64,000 bases of DNA from Streptacidiphilus sp. PB12-B1b (GTDB lineage: Bacteria > Actinomycetota > Actinomycetes > Streptomycetales > Streptomycetaceae): the NCBI RefSeq assembly GCF_014084125.1, contig NZ_CP048405.1, forward strand, positions 1,302,001-1,366,000. Direction: 5' to 3'. Each line of letters begins with the position of its first letter. The stretch's first letter is position 1. Positions 1 to 11,084 of the stretch are shown here, in pieces. The position numbers were made by a program, and so were the translations under genes. The notes under the pieces were generated by a model. The model saw nothing but the letters and a program-made list of their open reading frames with translations, ran no database searches and was not told the DNA's origin.

Positions 1-1085
<1,085 letters not shown>

Positions 1086-1395
1086 CCGGCCCCGCGCACA
1101 CCCCGCAACACCCCGCACACGACCCCGGCAGGGGCCCGGCGACAAGCCGCGCCCCAGGCCGCGATCGGATGTTCCCCTGCCCCCCGCACGTACGAGCACA
1201 TACCGGGCCGCACCATGGGGACTCCGCTCGCGGCCTTTTATATATCCGTATTCTGACCCCAAACCGTAACAGAACGACGACAAGGGACATTCCTCCGCTT
1301 TGCCCCCGCGCCTCTGGAAAAAGGTGGGAGCAGAACAGCCGACCCCGCCGCGCACCGAACGGCGCTGGTCACGCACCCATCGGAGGAGGGACGTC
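1086..1395. other. 310-bp intergenic region cysM to HTH gene
   Basis: No credible gene. It holds a likely terminator at 1206-1241, then an unusually A+T-rich stretch (about 1236-1280) that is the best place for a promoter of the small HTH gene. I see no convincing -35/-10 pair and no DasR-type box here. Confidence 0.5.
1206..1241 (+). terminator. Possible intrinsic terminator downstream of cysM
   Basis: The arms GGCCGC (1206-1211) and GCGGCC (1230-1235) enclose an 18-nt loop and are followed directly by TTTTAT. The stem is short, so this is a moderate call. Confidence 0.45.
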
Positions 1396-1596
1396 ATGAG
1401 TCCTCGCAGTGGCGAACTCTGGTCCTATGTGCAGATCGCAGCCCACATCGGCGTCCAGCCGGACACCGTCAAGTCCTACCGCCGCCAAGGCGTCCTGCCC
1501 GAACCCGACGTCGTCACCGTCCTCGGCCAGCCCCGCTGGTACGCCGAAACCATCCGCGCCTGGAGCGCCCGACGCCCCCGCAACCGGGACCGCTGA
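1396..1596 (+). CDS. Small helix-turn-helix DNA-binding protein (66 aa)
   Basis: ATG at 1396 is preceded by a strong GGAGGAGGG site, so this start is preferred to an upstream in-frame one. The product is one winged/AlpA-like helix-turn-helix: LWSYVQIAAHIGVQPDTVKS is the HTH, followed by a wing (LGQPRWYAETIRAW) and a basic tail (RRPRNRDR). The layout resembles MerR/excisionase-type DNA-binding domains. It is not BldC, whose sequence differs. It sits alone between cysM and the metallo-hydrolase gene. Its target is unknown. Confidence 0.75.
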   Translation: MSPRSGELWSYVQIAAHIGVQPDTVKSYRRQGVLPEPDVVTVLGQPRWYAETIRAWSARRPRNRDR

Positions 1597-1771
1597 CCCG
1601 CCACTCGCACACCGCCCGTACAGGGGAGCGCCCCGCGCCCCCCGTACTGGTGATTCCGACCACAACCGGCCCCGCGGACGACTGCGAAACCATACCGCCG
1701 CCTTACTCTCGACTCTCACGCACGAACGCAATGAAGCGGCAGCACCGGTACCGGCAGGCGGAGGACGCGGC

Positions 1772-2518
1772 ATGGATCTGACCGTGGTGGGATGCTCGGG
1801 GAGCTTCCCGTCAGCCGACTCGCCCTGCTCCTGCTACCTGCTCCAGGCCGACGGATACCGGCTGGTCATCGACCTCGGCAACGGCGCCCTCGGCGCCCTC
1901 CAGCGCTACTGCGGCCTCTACGAGGTCGACGCGGTCCTGCTCAGCCACCTGCACGCGGACCACTGCATCGACATGTGCGCCTACTACGTCGCCCGCAACT
2001 ACCGCGTCGGCGGCTGCCCCGACCCGCTGCCCGTCCACGGCCCGCACGGCACCGCCGAACGCCTCGCCCGCGCCTACGACATGGACGAGCACCCCGGCAT
2101 GAAGCAGGTCTTCGACTTCAACACACTGGAAGAGGGCACCTTCCAGCTCGGCCCGCTCAGCATCACCGCCACCAGAGTCGCCCACCCGGTCGAGGCCTTC
2201 GCCTTCCGGATCGAACACGGCGGCCGCTCCCTCGTCTACACCGGCGACACCGGCCCCTGCGACCAACTCGTCGACCTCGCCCGCGGAGCCGACCTGCTGC
2301 TCAGCGAAGCCGCCTTCACCCACGGCAAGGAGGACATCCCCGACCTCCACCTGAACGGCCGTCAGGCCGGGGAGGCCGCCGCCCAGGCCGGCGTCGGACG
2401 CCTGGTGCTGACCCACATCCCGCCGTGGACCGACCCCGAGCAGAACCGCGCCGACGCCGTCGCCGCCTACACCGGCCCGGTCGAACTCGCCCGCCCCGGC
2501 GCGGTCTACCACCTCTGA
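1772..2518 (+). CDS. MBL-fold metallo-hydrolase, Rv1339-like (possible cyclic-nucleotide phosphodiesterase)
   Basis: A 248-aa metallo-beta-lactamase-fold enzyme starting at ATG 1772 behind GGAGGACG. The metal motif HLHADH is at residues 59-64. Further ligands are likely the His of VAHPVEAF, the Asp of YTGDTGPC and the His of LTHIPPW. Its neighbourhood (cysO-cysM upstream, rph-rdgB downstream) matches Mycobacterium, where the equivalent gene Rv1339 has been reported as an atypical class II cAMP phosphodiesterase. That activity is inferred from family and position only; an RNase Z-like role remains possible. Its stop abuts the stop of the convergent PTS gene with no gap. Confidence 0.85.
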   Translation: MDLTVVGCSGSFPSADSPCSCYLLQADGYRLVIDLGNGALGALQRYCGLYEVDAVLLSHLHADHCIDMCAYYVARNYRVGGCPDPLPVHGPHGTAERLARAYDMDEHPGMKQVFDFNTLEEGTFQLGPLSITATRVAHPVEAFAFRIEHGGRSLVYTGDTGPCDQLVDLARGADLLLSEAAFTHGKEDIPDLHLNGRQAGEAAAQAGVGRLVLTHIPPWTDPEQNRADAVAAYTGPVELARPGAVYHL

Positions 2519-3817
2519 CTACCGCACGTTGGCCTGCTCCAGCTCGTCCGCGTCGTCCTCCCGGCCCGGCGTCTTCAGGTCGAAGACGGTGATGACGACC
2601 CGGAACACCGTGTAGTAGACCACCGCGAACACCGCCCCGATCGGCAAAATCAGCCACGGCTTGGTCGCCAGACTCCAGTTGATCACGTAGTCGATCAGCC
2701 CCGCCGAGAAGCTGAACCCGTCGTGCACCCCCACCGCCCAGGTCACCGCCATCGACACCCCCGTCAGCAGCGCGTGGACCGCGTACAGCACCGGCGCGAC
2801 ATACAGGAACGAGTACTCGATCGGCTCGGTCACCCCGGTCATGAACGAGGTCAACGCCACCGAGACCATCATCCCGGTCACCTCCTTGCGCCGACTCGGC
2901 TTGGCACAGTGCGCGATGGCCATCGCCGCCGCCGGCAACGCGAACATCATGATCGGGAAGAAACCCGAAGTGAACTGACCCGCCGTCGGATCACCCGCCA
3001 GGAACCGGTTGACGTCCCCGTGCACCACCGTCCCGTCCGGCTCGGTGTAACTGCCGAACTGGAACCAGAAGAACACGTTCAGGAACTGGTGCAGACCGAC
3101 GACCAGCAACAGCCGGTTGGCCACCCCGAAGACCCCCGAACCGGTCGAGCCCAGATCCGTCAGCCCGTCCGCGAAACTGTCCAACCCCCGCCCGATCGGC
3201 GGCCACACCCACAGGCACACCACCGCGAACAGCAGCGCCGCACCCGACATGATGATCGGCACCAGCCGGCGGCCGTTGAAGAAACCCAACCAGTCCACCA
3301 GCTTCACCCGGTGGTACCGCTGCCACAGGTAGGCCGTCATCAACCCGATGACGATGCCGCCGAACACCCCCGGATTCTGCGCCACGGGCAGCGCCGCCGC
3401 CGAGTACGGCCCCGCCGCCGGACCGGTCAGGCACACCTGCCCCGACAGCACCGACGGCCGCGCACAGCTCGCAAAGGTCGCCAGCACATTGTGGTAGACC
3501 AGGAAACCCGCCACCGCCGCCAGCGCCGTCGACCCGTCCGACTTCTTCGCCATCCCGATCGCCACCCCCACCGCGAACAGCAGCGGCAGCCCCAGCGACC
3601 CGTCCAGCAGCGCCCCGCCCGCGCCGCCGAACACCTGCACCAGCTTCTCCGGAAAATGCCAGCGGGTGTGGATGTCCGGCTGGCCCAGCCGGTTCAGGAT
3701 CCCCGCCGCCGGCAGCACCGCGATCGGCAGCTGCAGACTCCGCCCCATCTTCTGCAGACCGCTGACCAGCCCCTGCCACCACGGCTTCCGCGGAGCGACG
3801 GCACCGGCCGAACTCAT
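2519..3817 (-). CDS. PTS enzyme IIC, glucose/N-acetylglucosamine family (NagE-like)
   Basis: A 432-aa integral membrane sugar permease of the phosphotransferase system. The start is taken at ATG 3817, behind GGGGAGGAG; longer upstream reading frame is ignored. About ten hydrophobic segments are visible, together with the family motif TGVTEPIEYSFLYVAP (sugar-binding loop) and GRSLQLPIAVLPAAG near the N-terminus. There is no fused IIB or IIA, consistent with the split actinomycete GlcNAc permeases; the IIB protein is encoded divergently 131 bp away. S. coelicolor has nagE1, nagE2 and nagF at the equivalent position, while only one IIC is present here. GlcNAc specificity is inferred from context with the chitinases. 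Confidence 0.9.
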   Translation of the reverse strand: MSSAGAVAPRKPWWQGLVSGLQKMGRSLQLPIAVLPAAGILNRLGQPDIHTRWHFPEKLVQVFGGAGGALLDGSLGLPLLFAVGVAIGMAKKSDGSTALAAVAGFLVYHNVLATFASCARPSVLSGQVCLTGPAAGPYSAAALPVAQNPGVFGGIVIGLMTAYLWQRYHRVKLVDWLGFFNGRRLVPIIMSGAALLFAVVCLWVWPPIGRGLDSFADGLTDLGSTGSGVFGVANRLLLVVGLHQFLNVFFWFQFGSYTEPDGTVVHGDVNRFLAGDPTAGQFTSGFFPIMMFALPAAAMAIAHCAKPSRRKEVTGMMVSVALTSFMTGVTEPIEYSFLYVAPVLYAVHALLTGVSMAVTWAVGVHDGFSFSAGLIDYVINWSLATKPWLILPIGAVFAVVYYTVFRVVITVFDLKTPGREDDADELEQANVR

Positions 3818-3948
3818 GGACTCTCCTCCCCGGGGGGCCACCGACCCGCTGACGCCATCCTCACGGACAAAAGCGGAACTATGCGAGCGAAACACAGCCA
3901 ACCGTGCGTTACTTTGTACAAACAGACGACACGGCAGGAGCGGGCACC
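3818..3948. promoter_or_regulatory. Divergent PTS IIC / IIB promoter region with a 10-bp palindrome
   Basis: The 131-bp gap between divergent starts is A+T-rich near 3867-3925 and contains the perfect palindrome TTTGTACAAA at 3913-3922. I looked for a DasR box (TGGTCTAGACCA-like), expected for GlcNAc PTS genes in Streptomyces, and found none scoring well. Confidence 0.4.
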
Positions 3949-4182
3949 ATGGCCACAAAGGCTGAGAAGATCGTCGCCGGCCTCGGCGGCATCGAGAACA
4001 TCGACGAGGTCGAGGGCTGCATCACCCGGCTGCGCACCGAGGTCGTCGACCCGTCCAAGGTGGACGAGACCGCCCTCAAGGCCGCCGGCGCCCACGGAGT
4101 CGTCCGCATGGGCACCGCCGTCCAGGTCGTCATCGGCACCGACGCCGACCCCATCGCCTCCGAGATCGAAGACATGATGTGA
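3949..4182 (+). CDS. nagF: PTS enzyme IIB (NagF-like)
   Basis: A 77-aa single-domain IIB of the glucose family. ATG 3949 follows GCAGGAG with good spacing; an earlier in-frame start lies in the promoter region. The phosphorylated cysteine is C24 in [12 protein letters not shown], the family signature. It receives phosphate from IIA and passes it to the sugar carried by the IIC partner encoded divergently. Most likely it is the N-acetylglucosamine IIB, matching nagF of S. coelicolor. The next gene, rph, is 64 bp downstream. Confidence 0.92.
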   Translation: MATKAEKIVAGLGGIENIDEVEGCITRLRTEVVDPSKVDETALKAAGAHGVVRMGTAVQVVIGTDADPIASEIEDMM

Positions 4183-4246
4183 CCGCCCGGCCGCTCCTGC
4201 CCGACACCCCCGCGAGCGGCCTTTCCCACCCGATAGGGTCGGAACC

Positions 4247-4972
<726 letters not shown>

Positions 4973-4977
4973 CCGCG

Positions 4978-5583
4978 ATGACCGCACGACTGATCCTCGC
5001 CACCCGCAACGCCCACAAGGTCGGCGAACTGCGCGCCATCCTCGGCGCGGCCGGGCTCGACATCGACCTGGTCGGCGCCGACGCCTACCCCGAGATCCCG
5101 GACGTCCGCGAGACCGGCGTGACCTTCGCCGAGAACGCCCTGCTCAAGGCCCACGCCCTGGCCCAGGCCACCGGGCTGCCGGCGGTCGCCGACGACTCCG
5201 GCCTCTCCGTGGACGTCCTCGGCGGCGCCCCCGGCATCTTCTCCGCGCGCTGGGCCGGCACCCACGGCGACGACAAGGCCAACCTGGAGCTGCTGCTCGC
5301 CCAGCTGGGCGACATCGCGCCGCCGCACCGCACCGCGCACTTCCGCTGCGCGGCCGCCCTGGCCCTCCCGGACGGCACCGAGCACGTGGTCGAGGGCCGG
5401 CTCCCGGGCACCCTGCGGTACGAGCCGGTCGGCACCCACGGCTTCGGCTACGACCCGATCCTGCAGCCCGACGGCTACGACGTCACCTGCGCCGAGCTCA
5501 CCCCGGACCAGAAGAACGCCATCAGCCACCGCGGCCACGCCTTCCGCGCCCTCACCCCCCTCCTCCGCACCCTCCCCGCCTGA
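4978..5583 (+). CDS. rdgB: dITP/XTP pyrophosphatase (RdgB/HAM1)
   Basis: A 201-aa house-cleaning nucleotide pyrophosphatase that removes dITP, ITP and XTP from the pool. It begins ILATRNAHKVGELRAIL (the substrate-phosphate-binding segment), carries VADDSGLSVDVLGGAPGIFS with catalytic/metal acidic residues, and ends with FGYDPI and SHRGHAFRAL, the base-recognition SHR. It is co-transcribed with rph and followed by a strong hairpin. Confidence 0.97.
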   Translation: MTARLILATRNAHKVGELRAILGAAGLDIDLVGADAYPEIPDVRETGVTFAENALLKAHALAQATGLPAVADDSGLSVDVLGGAPGIFSARWAGTHGDDKANLELLLAQLGDIAPPHRTAHFRCAAALALPDGTEHVVEGRLPGTLRYEPVGTHGFGYDPILQPDGYDVTCAELTPDQKNAISHRGHAFRALTPLLRTLPA

Positions 5584-5616
5584 GGGGCCGGGATTCCCGG
5601 TTTCTGCCGGTCACAG

Positions 5617-5651
5617 GAACGGCCGCCTCGTCCAGGACGAAGCGGCCGTTC
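5617..5651. terminator. Bidirectional hairpin between rdgB and the tRNA-like gene
   Basis: A 10-bp arm pair (GAACGGCCGC at 5617-5626 with GCGGCCGTTC at 5642-5651), one mismatch, then 5 more bp (TCGTC/GACGA) around a CAG loop. It lies between convergent transcription units and probably ends both rdgB and the minus-strand tRNA-like transcript. Neither side has a clear U tract. Confidence 0.7.
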
Positions 5652-5656
5652 TGCTG

Positions 5657-5730
5657 TGCGCCCGGTGGGATTCGAACCCACAACCCCGGCCACCTAAAGA
5701 CCGTCCCTCTCCCTGTTGGGGCACGGGCGC
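5657..5730 (-). tRNA. tRNA-like gene, class I shape with a Leu(UAG)-type anticodon loop
   Basis: Read on the minus strand, 73 nt plus discriminator A fold as a full cloverleaf. The acceptor is GCGCCCG/CGGGCGC (7 bp), the D arm CCC/GGG has an 11-nt loop containing GGG, the anticodon stem is CGGUC/GGCCG with loop UUUAGGU (anticodon UAG), the variable region is 5 nt, and the T arm is GUGGG-UUCGAAU-CCCAC. CCA is not encoded. The anticodon loop equals that expected for tRNA-Leu(UAG), and A73 plus the 3-bp D stem are Leu-like, but bacterial tRNA-Leu should carry a long variable arm, which is absent. It starts 12 nt after the HNH gene and ends before a hairpin. Amino-acid identity is uncertain. Confidence 0.75.
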
Positions 5731-5742
5731 AGCGCTCCAACA

Positions 5743-6432
5743 CTATCCGATGGCCGCAGAAGCGGTACACGTACGGGCCGCTCCGGACGGCGGCTGACGG
5801 CTCCGTCGGTTCTTGTTGCGCCCGCAGTATGTCTCCGTCTGCGTGTGGCAGTTGGGGCAGAGCATGCGCAGGTTCTCCGCCCGGTTGTCCGACCAGTCGC
5901 CGTTGATGTGATCCACCTCAAGGGTGATCGGTTTGCCCAGCCAGGTGCCCGTGTTCCCGCAGAGCGCACACGCATCGGGCCGCCCGCTCTCGATGAGGGC
6001 GAGACGCAGCCGCTGTCCGGGTACACGCTTGGCCGTTGCCGGCCGCTGGACGAGGAAGTCCACGGAGCGCCCCTTGAGCCGCTTGCCACGATTGTGGGCC
6101 TGTCCGGTGAAGTGCGACGTGTCGATGCCGAACTCCCTGATACGCCGGGCGATATAAGCCTGGGTGCCGCCGGCCGGGCGGAGGCCCAGGTGCCTCACCA
6201 CGCCTGCGAAGCTCTCGGCGTGGTCGACGCCCTCCTGGAGGAGCTCCCGGGTGTGGACCACAGCGGGCTGCGGGAAGTGGTCCGTCGGGATGTCGAACTC
6301 GGTGAGCTTCCGGCGAAGGTAGATGCGGCGCTGGGGTGTGGCCTCCAGGCCGAGGAGGGCGAGCAGGTCGTCCTGGGACGACGCCGTGGGCGCCAGCGTT
6401 GCGAGGCGGGCGCGGGTGTAGAGGCTTGACAT
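5743..6432 (-). CDS. HNH endonuclease with duplicated N-terminal helical module
   Basis: A 229-aa protein; ATG 6432 lies behind GGGAG. The C-terminal half is an HNH nuclease: CALC (155-158) and CPNCH (192-196) form the structural zinc site, and LEVDHINGDWSDNRAENLRM (171-190) holds the catalytic His175 and Asn. The N-terminal half contains two copies of a helix-rich module, each ending in a similar motif (FDIPTDHF near 46-53; FGIDTSHF at 101-108), which looks like paired DNA-binding modules. The gene is followed after 12 nt by the tRNA-like gene on the same strand. The arrangement suggests a homing-type or phage-derived selfish cassette. No intein, intron or partner methylase is seen. Confidence 0.85.
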   Translation of the reverse strand: MSSLYTRARLATLAPTASSQDDLLALLGLEATPQRRIYLRRKLTEFDIPTDHFPQPAVVHTRELLQEGVDHAESFAGVVRHLGLRPAGGTQAYIARRIREFGIDTSHFTGQAHNRGKRLKGRSVDFLVQRPATAKRVPGQRLRLALIESGRPDACALCGNTGTWLGKPITLEVDHINGDWSDNRAENLRMLCPNCHTQTETYCGRNKNRRSRQPPSGAARTCTASAAIG

Positions 6433-6662
6433 GGGTGCTCCCTGCGGTGGGTGGGTGGCAGGGGCGCGGCGGGCGGGTGCGTGGGTGGAGGCGGGCATGG
6501 CTCGGCCGGTCCCTTGGGTGACGAGGTGGGGTCGGGGCGGTCGAGGGTGCCGGGGCCGGGTTGGCTTGGGCCTCGCCGGGGTCAACGAGGTGGGTGCCCG
6601 AGGGGGCACGGGGGGCGGGGTGTGGCGTCGGTCACACGGGTTTGAACGCGCGTACACGGATG

Positions 6663-6688
6663 TGGTTGAGACCAATAGGACTAGGCCA
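6663..6688 (+). promoter_or_regulatory. Two DasR-type half-palindromic boxes upstream of chitinase
   Basis: TGGTTGAGACCA (6663-6674) matches the DasR box TGGTCTAGACCA at 10 of 12 positions, and AGGACTAGGCCA (6677-6688) at 9 of 12. They are spaced 14 nt start to start, like the tandem repeats in known Streptomyces chitinase promoters. Confidence 0.6.
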
Positions 6689-6766
6689 GTTTCCGCAGGA
6701 TGGCCGCTGACCTGCCCCTTCGTTGAACCTTAAAGAAAATTAAGTGACACGTTGCTGAATGGTGTC

Positions 6767-6796
6767 TTGACGCTGAGGGTTGGTCCAGGCCAATTT
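6767..6796 (+). promoter_or_regulatory. Chitinase promoter with DasR-type operator in the spacer
   Basis: TTGACG (6767-6772) is a good -35. TGGTCCAGGCCA (6781-6792), 10 of 12 to the DasR box and a near-perfect palindrome flanked by TT/AATT, sits where the spacer and -10 would be. Binding there would block transcription until GlcN-6-P relieves repression. The site is about 110 bp before the chosen ATG at 6902. Confidence 0.65.
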
Positions 6797-6901
6797 ATGC
6801 AGCACGCGGTTGCTACTGAGGAGTTGCGTGGGGGCCTCGGATCAACTGCCGTAGCGGGACCGCAGGTTCAGGTGACGGATGTTGTGGTTGCGGAGGCAGA
6901 G

Positions 6902-8469
6902 ATGATCGAGAAGCCCATCAACGGACAAGTCCGGCGCGTCAGACGGGAGTTGCTGGCGGTCTGTACCGCCGCCCTGCTCGGGCTGGGCGGGCTGGTGGCC
7001 GTCGACGGTTCGGCGCAGGCGTCCAGCAGCCAGCTGCTGGTCAATCCCGGCTTCGAGAGCGGGAATCTGAGCGGGTGGAGCTGTTCCACCCTGGACGCGG
7101 TGGTGGGCACACCGGTCGCCGCAGGCTCCTACGCCCTGGCCGGAACTCCCGCCGGGCAGGACGACGCGCAGTGTACGCAGACCGTCGCCGTCGTGCCGAA
7201 CTCGACCTACACCCTCACCGGCCAGGTGGAGGGCGACTACGTCTACCTCGGTGCCACCGGTACCGGCGTGACCGCCTCCAACTGGACGCCCAGCGCTGCC
7301 AGTTGGACCACACTGTCGACCAGCTTCAGCACCGGCGCATCGACCACCTCGGTGCAGGTGTACGTCCACGGCTGGTACGGCGAGGGCACGTTCCGCGCCG
7401 ACAACCTGGCCCTGACCGGCCCGGCTCCGGCCGGCGGCGGAGGCCCCACCAGCAGCCCCACCGCCACTCCGACCCCCACGGCCACCCCCACCGCGAGCGC
7501 CGGCCCCACGGCGAGCGCCACCCCCACCCCCACCGGGACGCCGACCACCCCGGTCAGCCCCCGCCCAGCACCGGCTTCACCCACCCGGTGTACTTCATGC
7601 CGCTGGACAACTCCCCGCAGGCCGTCTCCGACATCGTCGCCGGCTCCGGTGAGAACCAGTTCCTGCTGGCCTTCGTGCTGGACTCCGGCAACTGCACCCC
7701 GGCCTGGGACGGCGACGCCTCCTCCCCGGTGTCGAGCGACACCGCCGTCCTGGCGGACGTCAACGCGATCCGGGCCGCCGGCGGCGATGTGAGCGTCTCC
7801 TTCGGCGGCTACAACGGCACCGAGCTGGGCAGCGACTGCGGCAGCAGCACCGCCCTCGCCGCCGCGTACCAGCAGGTGATCACCAAGTACGACCTCACCC
7901 GGATCGACCTGGACTGGGAGAACGGCAGCCTGGACGCCAACATGGCGGTCCGCTGGGGCGCGATCAAGCTGCTGGAGTCGGAGGACCCCAAGCTGCAGGT
8001 CTCGCTGACCATCCCGATGACCACGGTCGGCCTGCCCGACACCGGACGGGACGAGATCCAGCAGGCGATCAACGACGGCGCCCGGATCGACCGGGTCAAC
8101 ATCATGGACTTCGACTTCGGCCTCGACAGCGGCACCGAGACGGCGGCGGCCGAGGGCGTCGCCAACGACGTGGTCGCCCAGCTGGAGACGCTGTACGGCT
8201 GGAACGCCGCCACGGCCTGGTCGCACCTGGGCGTGCAGCTGATGAACGGTCACACCGACCAGCCGAGCGAGCTGTTCACCCAGTCCACCTTCACCGACCT
8301 GCTCGGCTTCGTCCAGGCCAACCACGCCGCTCAGTTCTCCTACTGGGACGTCAACCGGGACCGGGCCTGCGATCCGAGCGTCGTGCACTACTGGGCCGAC
8401 GGGGCCTGCAGCAGCGTCACGCAGAACCCGTACGACTTCACCAAGATCGTCACCCAGTTCAACGGCTGA
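6902..8469 (+). pseudogene. Secreted GH18 chitinase with CBM, broken by a -1 frameshift
   Basis: Start at ATG 6902 behind GGAGG, downstream of the promoter. Product order: Sec signal peptide ending GSAQA (about residue 40), a carbohydrate-binding beta-sandwich (LLVNPGFESGNLSGWSCST to DNLALTGP), a Pro/Thr linker, then a GH18 barrel (VYFMPLDNSPQ onward) with the DxDxE motif IDLDWE; the catalytic Glu codon is 7918-7920. The frame changes inside the linker at a run of five C (7558-7562): one extra C would join the two frames as TTPVSPPPSTGF. Downstream codons are intact to the stop, so this is either a recent mutation or a sequence error. The encoded enzyme would cut chitin outside the cell. Confidence 0.85.
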
Positions 8470-8490
8470 CGGCCGGCACCCCCACAGACC

Positions 8491-8556
8491 CACCCGCGCC
8501 GGGCGGCGGCCGGTAATCCCCCACTTGCCTGTCGCAGCTCACCCCCGGCGCGGGTG
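8491..8556. repeat. 13-bp inverted repeat between the two chitinase genes
   Basis: CACCCGCGCCGGG (8491-8503) and its exact complement CCCGGCGCGGGTG (8544-8556) are separated by 40 nt. It lies 22 bp past the first chitinase stop and could be a terminator or a processing element. There is no U tract. Confidence 0.5.
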
Positions 8557-8619
8557 ACGCCCCACGGCTCCACCCGCAGGACCAGCACCACACCCCCCAC
8601 AGTTCACGAGGAGTACGTC

Positions 8620-10992
<2,373 letters not shown>

Positions 10993-11012
10993 CCGGCACC
11001 GGGTGGGACAGG

Positions 11013-11046
11013 CAGGGGCGGCGCACCGGGAGGTGCGCCGCCCCTG
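11013..11046. terminator. Strong hairpin after the second chitinase
   Basis: CAGGGGCGGCGCACC (11013-11027) pairs perfectly with GGTGCGCCGCCCCTG (11032-11046) around a GGGA loop. The 15-bp stem lies between the convergent chitinase and bcp genes, so it probably works both ways. Confidence 0.8.
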
Positions 11047-11084
11047 TGGCGTCCGCCGGGAGGGGGCTCGGACGCCGAGGTCGT

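Larger units (their letters stand above)
6433..6901. other. 469-bp intergenic region, HNH gene to chitinase, with regulatory sites
   Basis: The left half (6433-6640) is G-rich, low in complexity and without a gene. The right half holds two DasR-like boxes (6663-6688), an A+T-rich tract (6725-6745), a TTGACG -35 with a third DasR-like box downstream (6767-6796), and the chitinase ribosome-binding site GGAGG at 6892-6896. Confidence 0.6.

Noticed and set aside
1396..1596. bldC
   Set aside because: Similar size and HTH type, but the sequence and neighbours differ.
5657..5730. bldA (tRNA-Leu UAA)
   Set aside because: The anticodon loop reads UAG and the long variable arm of bldA is absent.
6752..6901. 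Upstream start for the first chitinase
   Set aside because: It would put the promoter -35 and the DasR box inside the coding region; ATG 6902 has GGAGG and begins a good signal peptide.
7553..7570. Programmed -1 ribosomal frameshift in the chitinase
   Set aside because: The C run is not arranged as a slippery X XXY YYZ heptamer in the correct frame and there is no evident stimulatory structure just downstream.
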